DNA of 16,279 nucleotides from Muribaculaceae bacterium (GCA_029056365.1 JAIDBM010000023.1:1-16279); one strand, 5' to 3'; shown: positions 1-9,238, numbered from the stretch's first letter. The notes: generated by a model not told the origin, from the sequence alone. Translations and numbers: made by a program.

Positions 1-36
1 TAACTGATCGGGCGACCACCGATTTCTAAACTCTAC

Positions 37-1512
37 TTGTGGTGGGATGCGTCAGTTGTTTATAATCGACAGCTGCCATACTCCTCGCCCGAACAAGTGA
101 AAGCCACCGTCGACTCCCTGAAACTGCAGCCGACGGTATCGAACATATATCTCCTCAGTTCCGACCCCGATATTCCGGCCATCGACGGATGCAACCGCAT
201 ATGTATCGACTCGCTGAACTCCTCGGCAACCATGCGTGCAATCGCCGGCGCCACAACCGCCGATTACGCGCTGCTTTACAACAAAACCAACCGGCTCGAC
301 CTCGGATACCTGGCGCTGGAACGCATGCTGCGCATCGCAGCCGACACCGAAGCCGGAATGCTTTATTCCGATTTTGTAACCGAAGTCGACGGACAACGCA
401 CCAACTCGCCCACAATCGACTATCAGGAGGGTTCGCTGCGCGACGATTTCAACTTCGGCTCGGTAATCCTGTTTCAGTCGTCGGTGCTTCGCTTCGCCGC
501 CCGCGAGCTGAAGGCCGACTACAAGGCTGCCGGATTCTACGACCTGCGCCTGCACATAAGCCGCATGGCTCCCATCGTGCATATCAACGAATATCTCTAC
601 AGCGATGTAACAATCGACAACCGACGCTCCGGCGAAAAGATATTCGATTACGTCGACCCCAAAAACCGTGGAGTCCAGATCGAGATGGAACAGGCTTGTA
701 CCGAACACCTCAAAGCAGTGGGCGGGTATCTGGAACCGGAATTCACACCCGTTGACTTCAACAAAGGAGAATTCCCCCGCGAGGCATCGGTTATCATTCC
801 CGTGCGCAACCGTGTGAGAACGATTCGCGACGCCATCGACAGCGCTCTGTCGCAACAGACCGACTTCGACTTCAACGTAATTGTCGTGGACAACCATTCG
901 ACCGACGGCACTACCGAGGCCATACAGGAATACGCCGGAAACCCACGCGTGCTGCACATTCGTCCGGAACGCCCCGACCTCGGCATAGGCGGATGCTGGA
1001 ACCTGGCCGTAAACAATCCGGAAGCGGGCAAATTCGCAGTTCAGCTCGACAGCGATGATGTATACTCCGACAACAACACTCTGGCTAAAATAGTAAAAGC
1101 CTTCTACGAACAGAACTGCGGAATGGTTGTGGGCACATACATGCTCACCGACATTGACCGCAACCCGATACCGCCGGGTGTCATCGACCACAAGGAATGG
1201 ACTCCCGACAACGGCCGCAACAATGCTCTGCGCATCAACGGACTCGGAGCGCCGCGTGCCTTCTATACTCCCCTGCTGCGCTCAATCGGAGTGCCCAACA
1301 CAAGCTACGGCGAAGACTATGCCCTTGGCCTGGCTTTCTCACGGCACCACCAGATAGGACGTATCTACGACGTTCTGTACTTCTGCCGCCGATGGGAAGA
1401 CAACTCCGACGCCAACCTCTCGATCGAGAAGACAAACGCCAACAACCTTTACAAAGACCGTATACGAACCTGGGAACTCAATGCACGTCAGGCCTTGAAC
1501 CTAAAGCTCTAA
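37..1512 (+). CDS. Two-domain family 2 glycosyltransferase
   Basis: The C-terminal half, from about residue 250, is a GT-A family 2 glycosyltransferase. It shows the opening strand ASVIIPVRNR, the nucleotide-binding strand VIVVDNHSTDGT, and the metal-binding LDSDD motif (D338, D340, D341). It should transfer a sugar from a nucleotide-sugar donor; the acceptor cannot be read from sequence. Residues about 15-240 look like a second, degenerate GT-A fold, with NKTNR where a DxD would be expected, so that half is probably not catalytic. There is no signal peptide or membrane span, so the protein should be cytoplasmic. The start is uncertain. The frame is open from base 4 (stop at 1-3), and TTG at 37 is the only common start codon before an in-frame ATG at 232, which would remove conserved-looking sequence. 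DUF4922 and SpoIID genes follow on the same strand, 32 bp and then an overlap away. Confidence 0.85.
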   Translation: MWWDASVVYNRQLPYSSPEQVKATVDSLKLQPTVSNIYLLSSDPDIPAIDGCNRICIDSLNSSATMRAIAGATTADYALLYNKTNRLDLGYLALERMLRIAADTEAGMLYSDFVTEVDGQRTNSPTIDYQEGSLRDDFNFGSVILFQSSVLRFAARELKADYKAAGFYDLRLHISRMAPIVHINEYLYSDVTIDNRRSGEKIFDYVDPKNRGVQIEMEQACTEHLKAVGGYLEPEFTPVDFNKGEFPREASVIIPVRNRVRTIRDAIDSALSQQTDFDFNVIVVDNHSTDGTTEAIQEYAGNPRVLHIRPERPDLGIGGCWNLAVNNPEAGKFAVQLDSDDVYSDNNTLAKIVKAFYEQNCGMVVGTYMLTDIDRNPIPPGVIDHKEWTPDNGRNNALRINGLGAPRAFYTPLLRSIGVPNTSYGEDYALGLAFSRHHQIGRIYDVLYFCRRWEDNSDANLSIEKTNANNLYKDRIRTWELNARQALNLKL

Positions 1513-1544
1513 AAAAATAACCTCAACCGGATTACCAGAACTGT

Positions 1545-2492
1545 ATGAGAACATATATGAATTCGGCCACAATCGAGCGCTTTTTCGACCGCGAACTCAA
1601 AAACTGGCCTCTGGCCGCAGCCAACTATGAGGCCCTTGAACTTGTAGAGACCAAGTTCATTGATGTAGACGGACTATTCGTGAAAGTACAATACAACCCG
1701 GCCCGTAGAGTAAGTACAGGTGCGAAAATCGACCGTAAAAGCATCGCCGAGCGTCCTTGCTTCCTCTGCCGCGACAACCGCCCCGAACAACAGGGCGCCT
1801 TGCGCTGGGGCCCCTGCTATGAGTTTCTGGTGAATCCTTTCCCTATTTTCCAAAGGCACCTCACCATTCCCGAGCTGACCCATACCCCACAGACTTCGAA
1901 AGGACGCGGCCCACATATGATAGAAATGGCACGCGACCTTGAAGGCTACGCCATTTTCTACAACGGACCCCTCTGCGGTGCATCGGCTCCCGACCACATG
2001 CACTTCCAGGCGTGTCTGAAATCGGAACTCCCGCTGATCGATGCCATCGAACAGCGCATGCCGGCCCAGACCGACAGCGTGGAGATACAGGCCTCGCTCG
2101 GCTTTCCGTTCGGCTTCTATATTGTAGACACCGACCGGCACCTCGCCGGTACAATGGCAACTGATACCGTAAGGGCGCTATATGCCGTAATCGACCCCGC
2201 CGAAAACGAGGAAGACTACATGAAGCACGAGCCGATGATCAACATCATATGCTACGACACCGAGCACACAACCCGCTTTGTGATAATTCCACGTCGCCGA
2301 CACAGACCGTCGAACTACGGCGAAGGACCTGGACAGATGCTCATCTCGCCTGCCAGCGTCGATCTCGGCGGAGTGTTCATAACTCCACGCAAAGAGGATT
2401 TCGATGCCATCACCGCCGACGACATAAGAAACATCTATCACGAATGCTGCTACACTGAAGCGGAAATAATCAACGTAATCGACCGCATATGA
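1545..2492 (+). CDS. DUF4922 protein, GalT/HIT-type nucleotidyltransferase or phosphorylase
   Basis: This 315-residue cytoplasmic protein has the marks of the GalT branch of the HIT superfamily. They are a CxxC pair in RPCFLCRDNRP (C72, C75), the strand LVNPFPIFQRHLTIP, and the catalytic-type motif DHMHFQ (H151, H153, Q155), matching the HxHxQ signature in which the middle His is nucleotidylated. The C-terminal half has IIPRRRHRPSNYG followed by ISPASVDLGG, as in GDP-hexose phosphorylase-like and DUF4922 proteins. A nucleotide-sugar phosphorylase or nucleotidyltransferase activity is likely from family knowledge, but the substrate is unknown. ATG 1545 was used; ATG 1557 would remove only four residues. 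The stop overlaps the next start (ATGA at 2489-2492), so this gene and the SpoIID gene are probably translationally coupled. Confidence 0.85.
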   Translation: MRTYMNSATIERFFDRELKNWPLAAANYEALELVETKFIDVDGLFVKVQYNPARRVSTGAKIDRKSIAERPCFLCRDNRPEQQGALRWGPCYEFLVNPFPIFQRHLTIPELTHTPQTSKGRGPHMIEMARDLEGYAIFYNGPLCGASAPDHMHFQACLKSELPLIDAIEQRMPAQTDSVEIQASLGFPFGFYIVDTDRHLAGTMATDTVRALYAVIDPAENEEDYMKHEPMINIICYDTEHTTRFVIIPRRRHRPSNYGEGPGQMLISPASVDLGGVFITPRKEDFDAITADDIRNIYHECCYTEAEIINVIDRI

Positions 2493-3775
2493 GCAGGGTA
2501 AAAGTAGGCATATTGTCAGCACCGGAAATCATAGTGGATTTCTCCGGCGGATACGGAGCAGACCATGTCTGCTTCTCGACCGATGCCAGCGGGCAACTTA
2601 CCGTAAACGGCAACTCCGTAGCAAAGGCCGAATTCCGCTCATCCGGCTCCGGCGACTGCTTCACAGTGCACGATGTGACCATCGGTGTCGACTTCCACTG
2701 GCAGCGGCGTGAAGACCAGACATTCCGGGGCGACTGCATTGTGGTTCTGAATCCAGACGGCATACCCACGCTGATAAACGAACTCGATGTCGAAGACTAT
2801 CTCCGAAGTGTGATTTCATCGGAAATGAGCGCCACCGCCTCATTGCCGCTGCTGAAGGCTCACGCCGTGATATCACGCAGCTGGCTGCTGGCCCAGATCA
2901 GGAATTCGGCCGAATCCGCCGGTGAATCGACCGTGGCCACCGACACCCCCGACGAACTCATACGCTGGTACGACCACAGCGCGCACAGCCTGTTCGATGT
3001 ATGCGCCGACGACCATTGCCAGCGCTATCAGGGAATCACACGTCAGACTACCCCGGCCGTCGACCGGGCCGTTGACGAAACCCTCGGAGAGGTGCTCATG
3101 TTCGAAGGCGAATTGTGCGACGCCCGCTTCTCGAAATGCTGCGGCGGTGTATTCGAGGAATTCGAAAACTGCTGGCAACCGGTACATCACGGATACCTCG
3201 TGGCCCGACGCGACAGTGTCGCCCCGCACGATTTTCCCGACCTGCGCAACGAAAACGAAGCATCGGAATGGATTGAATCGGCCCCGGACGCATTCTGCAA
3301 CACCAGCGACCGACAGGTTCTTTCTCAGGTGCTTAACGGATACGACCAGGAAACCGCCGATTTTTACAGGTGGCGTGTGAAATACACCCGGCAGGAACTG
3401 TCGGAACTGATATTGCGCCGCAGCGGAATCGACTACGGCCAGATTCTGGCGCTTGAACCGCTTGAGCGAGGAACATCAGGACGCATTGTAAAGCTGCGCA
3501 TAAAAGGCATCCTGCGCAGCCGCACAATAGGCAAGGAACTGGAGATACGGCGCACTCTCTCGGCAAGCCATCTCTACAGCAGCGCCTTCACCGTGCACCC
3601 TTACGGCATGGATGCCGACGGCATTCCGGCCGGCTTTGAACTGCACGGGGCCGGATGGGGTCACGGAGCCGGACTCTGCCAGATCGGTGCCGCCGTGATG
3701 GGAAATCTCGGCTATGACTACCGGCAGATTCTCGCACATTACTTTCCGGGCGCCATAATAACAACCACTCATTAA
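2489..3775 (+). CDS. SpoIID/LytB-domain protein without signal peptide
   Basis: The SpoIID/LytB domain is clear. It includes the segment VISSEMSATASLPLLKAHAV with E112, aligned with the catalytic Glu of sporulation lytic transglycosylase SpoIID. It also has KCCGGVFEEFENCW and the C-terminal signature GAGWGHGAGLCQIGAAVMG (H392) followed by YFPGA. SpoIID cleaves denuded glycan strands to anhydro-MurNAc ends, and related LytB proteins stimulate amidases. At 428 residues it is a full-length family member. Oddly, the N-terminus (MSRVKVGILSAPEIIVDF) has no hydrophobic leader, so the protein appears cytoplasmic, unlike most cell-wall enzymes. The ATG overlaps the stop of the DUF4922 gene, and the AmpG-like carrier gene begins 14 bp after the stop. 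The domain call is firm; the reaction is not. Confidence 0.88.
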   Translation: MSRVKVGILSAPEIIVDFSGGYGADHVCFSTDASGQLTVNGNSVAKAEFRSSGSGDCFTVHDVTIGVDFHWQRREDQTFRGDCIVVLNPDGIPTLINELDVEDYLRSVISSEMSATASLPLLKAHAVISRSWLLAQIRNSAESAGESTVATDTPDELIRWYDHSAHSLFDVCADDHCQRYQGITRQTTPAVDRAVDETLGEVLMFEGELCDARFSKCCGGVFEEFENCWQPVHHGYLVARRDSVAPHDFPDLRNENEASEWIESAPDAFCNTSDRQVLSQVLNGYDQETADFYRWRVKYTRQELSELILRRSGIDYGQILALEPLERGTSGRIVKLRIKGILRSRTIGKELEIRRTLSASHLYSSAFTVHPYGMDADGIPAGFELHGAGWGHGAGLCQIGAAVMGNLGYDYRQILAHYFPGAIITTTH

Positions 3776-3789
3776 CCTCCGACTACCGC

Positions 3790-5160
3790 ATGTCTACTAC
3801 CGACCGCAATCCATGGTACTGGATTCCAACACTGTATTTCGCCGAAGGAATACCCTATTTCATAGTCAACAACATTTCGGTGCTGATGCTTGCCAAGATG
3901 GGTGTGCCCAACGGCCAGATGGCGCTGTTCACAAGCCTGCTGTATCTGCCGTGGATGATCAAGCCGTTCTGGAGCCCGTTCATCGACATCATACGCACCA
4001 AACGCTGGTGGATACTCGCCATGCAGATACTCATGTCTGTAGCCTTCATCACTCTGACATTATGCATGCCTCATCCGCCCACAGCCGACATTGCAGCCGG
4101 TACAACTCCGATATCGCTGTTTTCTGTAACTCTTATATTATTCGCAATCACCGCATTCGCATCGGCCACACACGACATTGCCGCCGACGGATTCTACATG
4201 CTCGGCTTGTCGACCCGCAACCAGGCGGCATTCGTTGGCATTCGCTCCACGTTCTACAGGCTGTCGTCGATATTCGGCCAGGGTGTGCTGGTATACATCG
4301 CCGGATATGCCGAAACCCACGGTATCGGCTTCTTCGGCATAGAGGCCGGAAACATCCCGGCTTCGTGGCAACTCACAATGGCTGTGACCGCCGTTATATT
4401 CAGCATGGTGACTCTATACCATACATTCATTCTGCCAAAGCCGGCGGCCGACCGCTCGCGCCTGTCACATGAGTCAGGGGCCAAGGAAAAGGCCGGCGGC
4501 AAGGCCGATGCCAAAGCCATATTCCGTGAATTCGGCAATTCGTTCGCCACATTCTTTACAAAAAAAGGACTCGTGCTTGCCATCGCGTTCATGTTGCTGT
4601 ACCGCCTGCCAGAAGCCTTTCTCATAAAAATGTGCACCCCCTTTCTGGTTGCCTCGAAATCGGCAGGCGGCCTGGGTCTGTCGACTGAGAACGTAGGCAT
4701 AGTATACGGCACCATAGGCGTGTTCTTCCTTACCATAGGCGGAATTCTCGGCGGTATCTACGCATCGAGAGTGGGCCTGCGCAAATCGCTGTGGGTAATG
4801 GCCGCCTGCATGACCCTGCCATGTCTCACATTCTGCTATCTGGCCGAACTGCAGCCCGATAACCTGTGGTACATATCCACGGCCGTGGCCATAGAACAAT
4901 TCGGCTACGGATTCGGATTCACCGCCTACATGCTTTACATGATGTACTTCTCGGAAGGCGAGTTCACAACATCGCATTATGCCATATGCACCGCATTCAT
5001 GGCCATGAGCATGATGCTGCCGGGCATGGTGGCCGGATTCCTTCAGGAACTGCTCGGATATGCCATGTTCTTCTGGATGGTGATAGCCTGCTGTGCCGCC
5101 ACTCTCGTAGTCACTTATTTCGTCGACAAAAAAATCGACCCCTCTTACGGACTGAAATAA
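3790..5160 (+). CDS. ampG: AmpG-like MFS muropeptide/amino-sugar permease
   Basis: This is a 456-residue inner-membrane protein with about twelve hydrophobic spans. The opening segment (NPWYWIPTLYFAEGIPYF, then LYLPWMIKPFWSPFID) has the pattern of AmpG-type major facilitator permeases. The family imports GlcNAc-anhydroMurNAc muropeptides or related wall sugars by proton symport during peptidoglycan recycling. A hydrophilic, Lys/Ala-rich stretch near residues 220-250 is the central cytoplasmic loop between the two six-helix halves. The gene sits 14 bp after the SpoIID gene and 12 bp before namZ, so it should share their transcript. In this setting the cargo could be free MurNAc or a MurNAc-containing disaccharide released by NamZ; sequence alone does not decide. 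Confidence 0.85.
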   Translation: MSTTDRNPWYWIPTLYFAEGIPYFIVNNISVLMLAKMGVPNGQMALFTSLLYLPWMIKPFWSPFIDIIRTKRWWILAMQILMSVAFITLTLCMPHPPTADIAAGTTPISLFSVTLILFAITAFASATHDIAADGFYMLGLSTRNQAAFVGIRSTFYRLSSIFGQGVLVYIAGYAETHGIGFFGIEAGNIPASWQLTMAVTAVIFSMVTLYHTFILPKPAADRSRLSHESGAKEKAGGKADAKAIFREFGNSFATFFTKKGLVLAIAFMLLYRLPEAFLIKMCTPFLVASKSAGGLGLSTENVGIVYGTIGVFFLTIGGILGGIYASRVGLRKSLWVMAACMTLPCLTFCYLAELQPDNLWYISTAVAIEQFGYGFGFTAYMLYMMYFSEGEFTTSHYAICTAFMAMSMMLPGMVAGFLQELLGYAMFFWMVIACCAATLVVTYFVDKKIDPSYGLK

Positions 5161-5172
5161 TCCCCCCCGACA

Positions 5173-6408
5173 ATGAACAAAATCCGCAACATTCTCCTTC
5201 TTCTCCTGACAGCGCTTGTGCCGGCCGCAGTGTCGGCACAAGCCGCCGTCAAACCCGGCATCGAAGTACTGCGCGACAACGGCTTCGCACAGCTTCAGGG
5301 CAAACGCGTGGGCCTTATCACGAACCCCACCGGCATCGACAACTGTCTCAAAAGCACCATCGACATTCTGCACGACGCCCCCGGGGTAAAACTCTGTGCG
5401 CTCTTCTCGCCGGAACACGGCGTACGCGGCGATGTACACGCCGGCGACAACGTCAGCACCTCGGTCGACCCGGCCACCGGAGTTCCGGTTTACTCCATCT
5501 ACGGAAAGACTCTGCGTCCGACTCCCGAAATGCTCAAAGACATAGATGTGCTTGTTTACGACATCCAGGACATAGGTTGCCGTTCCTATACATTCATATC
5601 CACAATGGGCAATGCCATGCAGGCCTGTGCCGAACTCGGCAAGGAATTCATGGTTCTCGACCGCCCGAATCCGGTCAGCGGCGAAAAAGTGGAAGGATGT
5701 CTGGTTGAAGACGGATGCGAATCGTTTGTAAGCCGCTTCCCCATTCCATATCTGTATGGCCTTACTCCGGGCGAACTCGCACGATACCTGAACGATGAAG
5801 GAATTCTGGGCAAAAAAGTCAGCCTGTCGGTCGTGCCGATGGAAGGCTGGAAACGCAACATGAGTTTCGCCGAAACCGGCATGCCCTGGGTACTGCCGTC
5901 GCCGCACATACCCACGCCGGAAACCGCCCTTTACTATCCGGTGTCGGGAATTCTGGGCGAACTCGGCTACATGTCGATAGGCGTAGGATACACCGAACCG
6001 TTCAAACTTTTCTGTGCCGAATGGATCGATGCTCCGGCTCTCGCACAGCGTCTAAACGGCCTCGGACTGCCGGGCATGCAGTTCCGGCCGATTTACATAA
6101 AACCATTCTATGCCGTAGGACAAGGACAGAACCTGCAGGGCGTGGAAGTGTATGTGACCGATGTAGAGTCGGCTCCGCTGTCGCTTACACAATTCTACGT
6201 AATGCAGGAACTCGCGGCCATGTATCCCGACCGCAAAGCCATGGAGAAAGCCGACCCCAAACGCTTCGGCATGTTCGACAAAGTCTGCGGCTCCAAAGAA
6301 ATACGCCGGCGGTTCGCCAAAAACCATAAAGTGTCGGATATTGTTGAATATTGGAACAAAGACAACGAATCCTTCCGCAAGGCTTCATCGAAATACTACC
6401 TCTACTGA
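5173..6408 (+). CDS. namZ: Exo-beta-N-acetylmuramidase NamZ (DUF1343)
   Basis: This 411-residue DUF1343 protein belongs to the NamZ/YbbC family, which removes MurNAc from the non-reducing end of peptidoglycan fragments. Family motifs are plain: VGLITNPTGID, LFSPEHGVRG (E81 and H82 in the conserved PEHG block), YGKTLRPTPEMLKDIDVLVYD, GCRSYTFISTMG and MVLDRPNPV. A lysine/arginine-tipped hydrophobic leader (MNKIRNILLLLLTALVPAAVSA, predicted cut before QAAV) indicates export to the periplasm or beyond. It lies 12 bp after the AmpG-like carrier gene and 9 bp before the dehydrogenase gene. With MurK and MurQ downstream, it is the likely source of the MurNAc they consume. Whether it accepts disaccharide only or longer chains cannot be told. 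Confidence 0.9.
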   Translation: MNKIRNILLLLLTALVPAAVSAQAAVKPGIEVLRDNGFAQLQGKRVGLITNPTGIDNCLKSTIDILHDAPGVKLCALFSPEHGVRGDVHAGDNVSTSVDPATGVPVYSIYGKTLRPTPEMLKDIDVLVYDIQDIGCRSYTFISTMGNAMQACAELGKEFMVLDRPNPVSGEKVEGCLVEDGCESFVSRFPIPYLYGLTPGELARYLNDEGILGKKVSLSVVPMEGWKRNMSFAETGMPWVLPSPHIPTPETALYYPVSGILGELGYMSIGVGYTEPFKLFCAEWIDAPALAQRLNGLGLPGMQFRPIYIKPFYAVGQGQNLQGVEVYVTDVESAPLSLTQFYVMQELAAMYPDRKAMEKADPKRFGMFDKVCGSKEIRRRFAKNHKVSDIVEYWNKDNESFRKASSKYYLY

Positions 6409-6417
6409 CTCTGAATC

Positions 6418-9207
6418 ATGGACTCCAACTACGCCTCGTTTCTCTCCGACATTTCATTCATTCCGTCCGCACGCGTCTACACCGATGAACTGCGCCGCCT
6501 CACCTGGGGCACCGACGCAGGTTTCTACCGGCTGATACCGCGCATAGTGGTGCGGACCGATGGCGAAACCGAAGTAGCCAGACTGCTTCAGGCCGCCTCG
6601 AAACATAAAATACCCGTAACCTTCCGCGCTGCGGGCACAAGCCTGTCCGGACAGGCCATAAGCGACTCCGTGCTGGTTGTGGCGGGCAAGAACTGGGAGA
6701 AATACAGCATAGGCAACAACGCGGAGACCATTACAATGCAGCCAGGCATCATAGGCTCACGTGTGGATGAAATACTCCGACCCTACGGCAAAACGTTCAC
6801 ACCCGACCCCGCTTCGAAAAAAGCAGCCATGGTAGGCGGCATTGTGGCCAACAATGCCTCGGGCATGAACTGCGGCATACATGCCAATTCCGACCGTATG
6901 CTTCTGTCGGCCCGCATTGTTTTCGCCGACGGAACAATACTCGACACCGGCGACAGCACGTCGTGCGAGGCTTTCCGCACCTCACATCCCGACTTCATCG
7001 ACCGCGTAATGGCTCTGCGCGATGAAATCAGAAGCGATGCCCGCATGACGGAGCGAATCCGGTACAAGTATTCCATCAAGAACGTAACCGGACTGAACCT
7101 GCTGCCTTTCCTCTGTTTCGACGATCCGTTCCAGATCATCACTCACCTTATGGTAGGCAGCGAAGGAACACTCGCGTTCATAAGCGAGGTTACAATGAAA
7201 ACCGGCCATCTACACAAGCTTTCGGCATCGGCAATGCTGTATTTCAGCGACATCCGCGAAGCCTGCAAGGCCGTGGTTGCCATGCGCAACGACTCGCCGG
7301 TGGTTAGCTGCGAACTGCTCGACAGCCATTCGCTGGCCGCAGTAGGCGATACCACAGGCGAAAACCTCACCGCGCTGCTGGTTGAGGTCCGGGCCGACGA
7401 CAACGACACCCTCCGCTCGCATATCGACACCACAATGCATGTGCTGGACGGATTCAGACTATTCCAACCCGCCGAATTCTCAACCGACCCGCAGCAATGC
7501 GCGGCGTGGTGGAGCATGCGCTCAGGTGTTTTCCCTGCTGTAGGAGGCATCCGCCCGGCTGGCACTACCACTCTTATCGAAGACATAGCCTTTCATGTAA
7601 ACGACCTGCCGGAGGCTACCGAAGCTCTGCTCGAAATTCTCGACAAAAGCGGCTACGGCGATGCCTGCATCTACGGACACGCACTGGAAGGAAACTACCA
7701 CTTCATTATCTCGCAGAAATTCGAGACTCAGGCCGACCGCGACCGCTACTCCCGACTGATGCTCGACATCAAGCATCTTGTAGTCGACCGCTTCGGAGGC
7801 TCGCTCAAGGCCGAGCACGGCACCGGACGCAACATGGCGCCATTCGTTGAAATGGAATGGGGAACCGCGGCATGGCGGATGATGAAGGAGGTAAAACGGA
7901 TATTCGACCCGGACGGACTGCTTAACCCCGGTGTGATATTCAACAACGACCCGAACTGTTACATAGTGAACACCAAGGTTCTGACTCCCGTCGACCCGGC
8001 TGTCGACCGCTGTATCGAATGCGGTTTCTGCGAACCCAGCTGCGTGAGCTGCGGCTTCACGCTTTCGGCAAGGCAGCGCATTGTGGCGGCCCGCGAAATC
8101 CAGCGTCTGCGCAACGCCGACCCATCCGACCCGATGATCGCACTGCTTGAAAAACAGTTCCGTTACCCCGGCATCGAAACCTGCGCCGGCGACGGTCTGT
8201 GCAGTCTGCCATGCCCCATGAGCATCCGCACCGGCGAACTTGTGCACCACCTGCGCGAGAAAATGTCGCCCAAAGGTTCCGCAGCATGGCGTGCCGGCAA
8301 ATTCGCCGCAGACCATCTGGCCGGAATAAGCACCGGACTCAGGCTCGCCCTCAGCTGCGCCTCTGCCGCACGAACGGTAATCGGCCCGCGCGGAGTAAAC
8401 ATCATAGGGCGTGCCTTGCACAAAGTAGGACTGCCGCTCTGGACCTCCGAACTGCCCGAAGCCAACTACTTCAAAGAGAAAATCCTGCCTGAACAGAAAC
8501 GCAAGGTTGTGTACTTCCCGTCGTGCATAAACCGCACAATGGGCTCATCGCCCGACCTGCCGCAGGACGAAACTCTCACCACAACAATGCTTCGCCTGCT
8601 CGAAAAGGCCGGTTTCGAAGTCTTATATCCCGCCAACCTGAAAAAACTCTGCTGCGGCATGATATGGGCCAGCAAAGGAATGCCCGACATAGCCGCTCAA
8701 AAAACCGCTGAACTCGACAATGCTCTCTGGGAAGCCTCGGAGCATGGCCGCTGGCCGGTGCTCTGCGACCAGAGTCCATGCCTTCACCGCATGCGCAAAC
8801 TGATTTCACGCATGCACCTGTATGAACCGGCCGAATTCATTATGACTCATCTGGCCGAACATCTTGAATTCAATCCCGTCGACACTCCGATTGCTGTGCA
8901 TGTGACATGCTCGACCCGCATGATGGGACTCGCCGACACGATAATAGCCCTCGCACGCAAATGCAGCACGCACGTAACAGTGCCGGAAGGTGTGGGATGC
9001 TGCGGGTTCGCCGGCGACAAAGGCTTCACGCATCCCGAACTCAACCGCTGGGGACTGCGGAAACTGCGCCCGGCCCTCGAAGCCGCCGGAGTTACCGAAG
9101 GGTACAGCAACTCGCGCACATGCGAAATCGGCCTTAGCACAAACGGAGGCGTGCCATACCGTTCGATAGTATACCTCGTTGACAAAGTCACTCGCAAAAA
9201 AAATTAA
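6418..9207 (+). CDS. FAD/Fe-S D-2-hydroxyacid (probably D-lactate) dehydrogenase
   Basis: A 929-residue single-chain flavo-iron-sulfur dehydrogenase. In order it has a FAD-binding type 4 domain (about 35-260; FRAAGTSLSGQA, then GGIVANNASGMNCG), a FAD-oxidase C domain (about 265-520; KAEHGTGRN, FDPDGLLNPG), a ferredoxin-like segment and two CCG domains (C745-C746-G747 and C861-C862-G863). The first cluster motif is complete (C532, C535, C538, C542). The second reads C589, D592, C595, C599, with Asp in place of one Cys. Length and layout match the Dld-II/YdiJ group, whose members oxidise D-lactate or D-2-hydroxyglutarate and pass electrons to the membrane quinone pool. The place between namZ and murQ favours D-lactate, because MurQ releases exactly that compound. 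The start ATG 6418 is 9 bp after namZ. Confidence 0.85.
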   Translation: MDSNYASFLSDISFIPSARVYTDELRRLTWGTDAGFYRLIPRIVVRTDGETEVARLLQAASKHKIPVTFRAAGTSLSGQAISDSVLVVAGKNWEKYSIGNNAETITMQPGIIGSRVDEILRPYGKTFTPDPASKKAAMVGGIVANNASGMNCGIHANSDRMLLSARIVFADGTILDTGDSTSCEAFRTSHPDFIDRVMALRDEIRSDARMTERIRYKYSIKNVTGLNLLPFLCFDDPFQIITHLMVGSEGTLAFISEVTMKTGHLHKLSASAMLYFSDIREACKAVVAMRNDSPVVSCELLDSHSLAAVGDTTGENLTALLVEVRADDNDTLRSHIDTTMHVLDGFRLFQPAEFSTDPQQCAAWWSMRSGVFPAVGGIRPAGTTTLIEDIAFHVNDLPEATEALLEILDKSGYGDACIYGHALEGNYHFIISQKFETQADRDRYSRLMLDIKHLVVDRFGGSLKAEHGTGRNMAPFVEMEWGTAAWRMMKEVKRIFDPDGLLNPGVIFNNDPNCYIVNTKVLTPVDPAVDRCIECGFCEPSCVSCGFTLSARQRIVAAREIQRLRNADPSDPMIALLEKQFRYPGIETCAGDGLCSLPCPMSIRTGELVHHLREKMSPKGSAAWRAGKFAADHLAGISTGLRLALSCASAARTVIGPRGVNIIGRALHKVGLPLWTSELPEANYFKEKILPEQKRKVVYFPSCINRTMGSSPDLPQDETLTTTMLRLLEKAGFEVLYPANLKKLCCGMIWASKGMPDIAAQKTAELDNALWEASEHGRWPVLCDQSPCLHRMRKLISRMHLYEPAEFIMTHLAEHLEFNPVDTPIAVHVTCSTRMMGLADTIIALARKCSTHVTVPEGVGCCGFAGDKGFTHPELNRWGLRKLRPALEAAGVTEGYSNSRTCEIGLSTNGGVPYRSIVYLVDKVTRKKN

Positions 9208-9238
9208 AAAAACATCATCACATTTCTCAAGCTTCGCA

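Noticed and set aside
52..1191. 379-codon minus-strand frame opposite the glycosyltransferase
   Set aside because: No family motif; the + strand frame has intact GT2 signatures.
4474..5907. Long minus-strand open frame (477 codons) opposite ampG and namZ
   Set aside because: Composition (many His, Gly, Arg and Cys) is that of an antisense shadow, and both + strand genes have clear family motifs.
9179..9238. Upstream extension of nagX from TTG 9179
   Set aside because: It lies partly inside the dehydrogenase gene and adds a Lys/Ser-rich stretch not expected before the family's first membrane segment.
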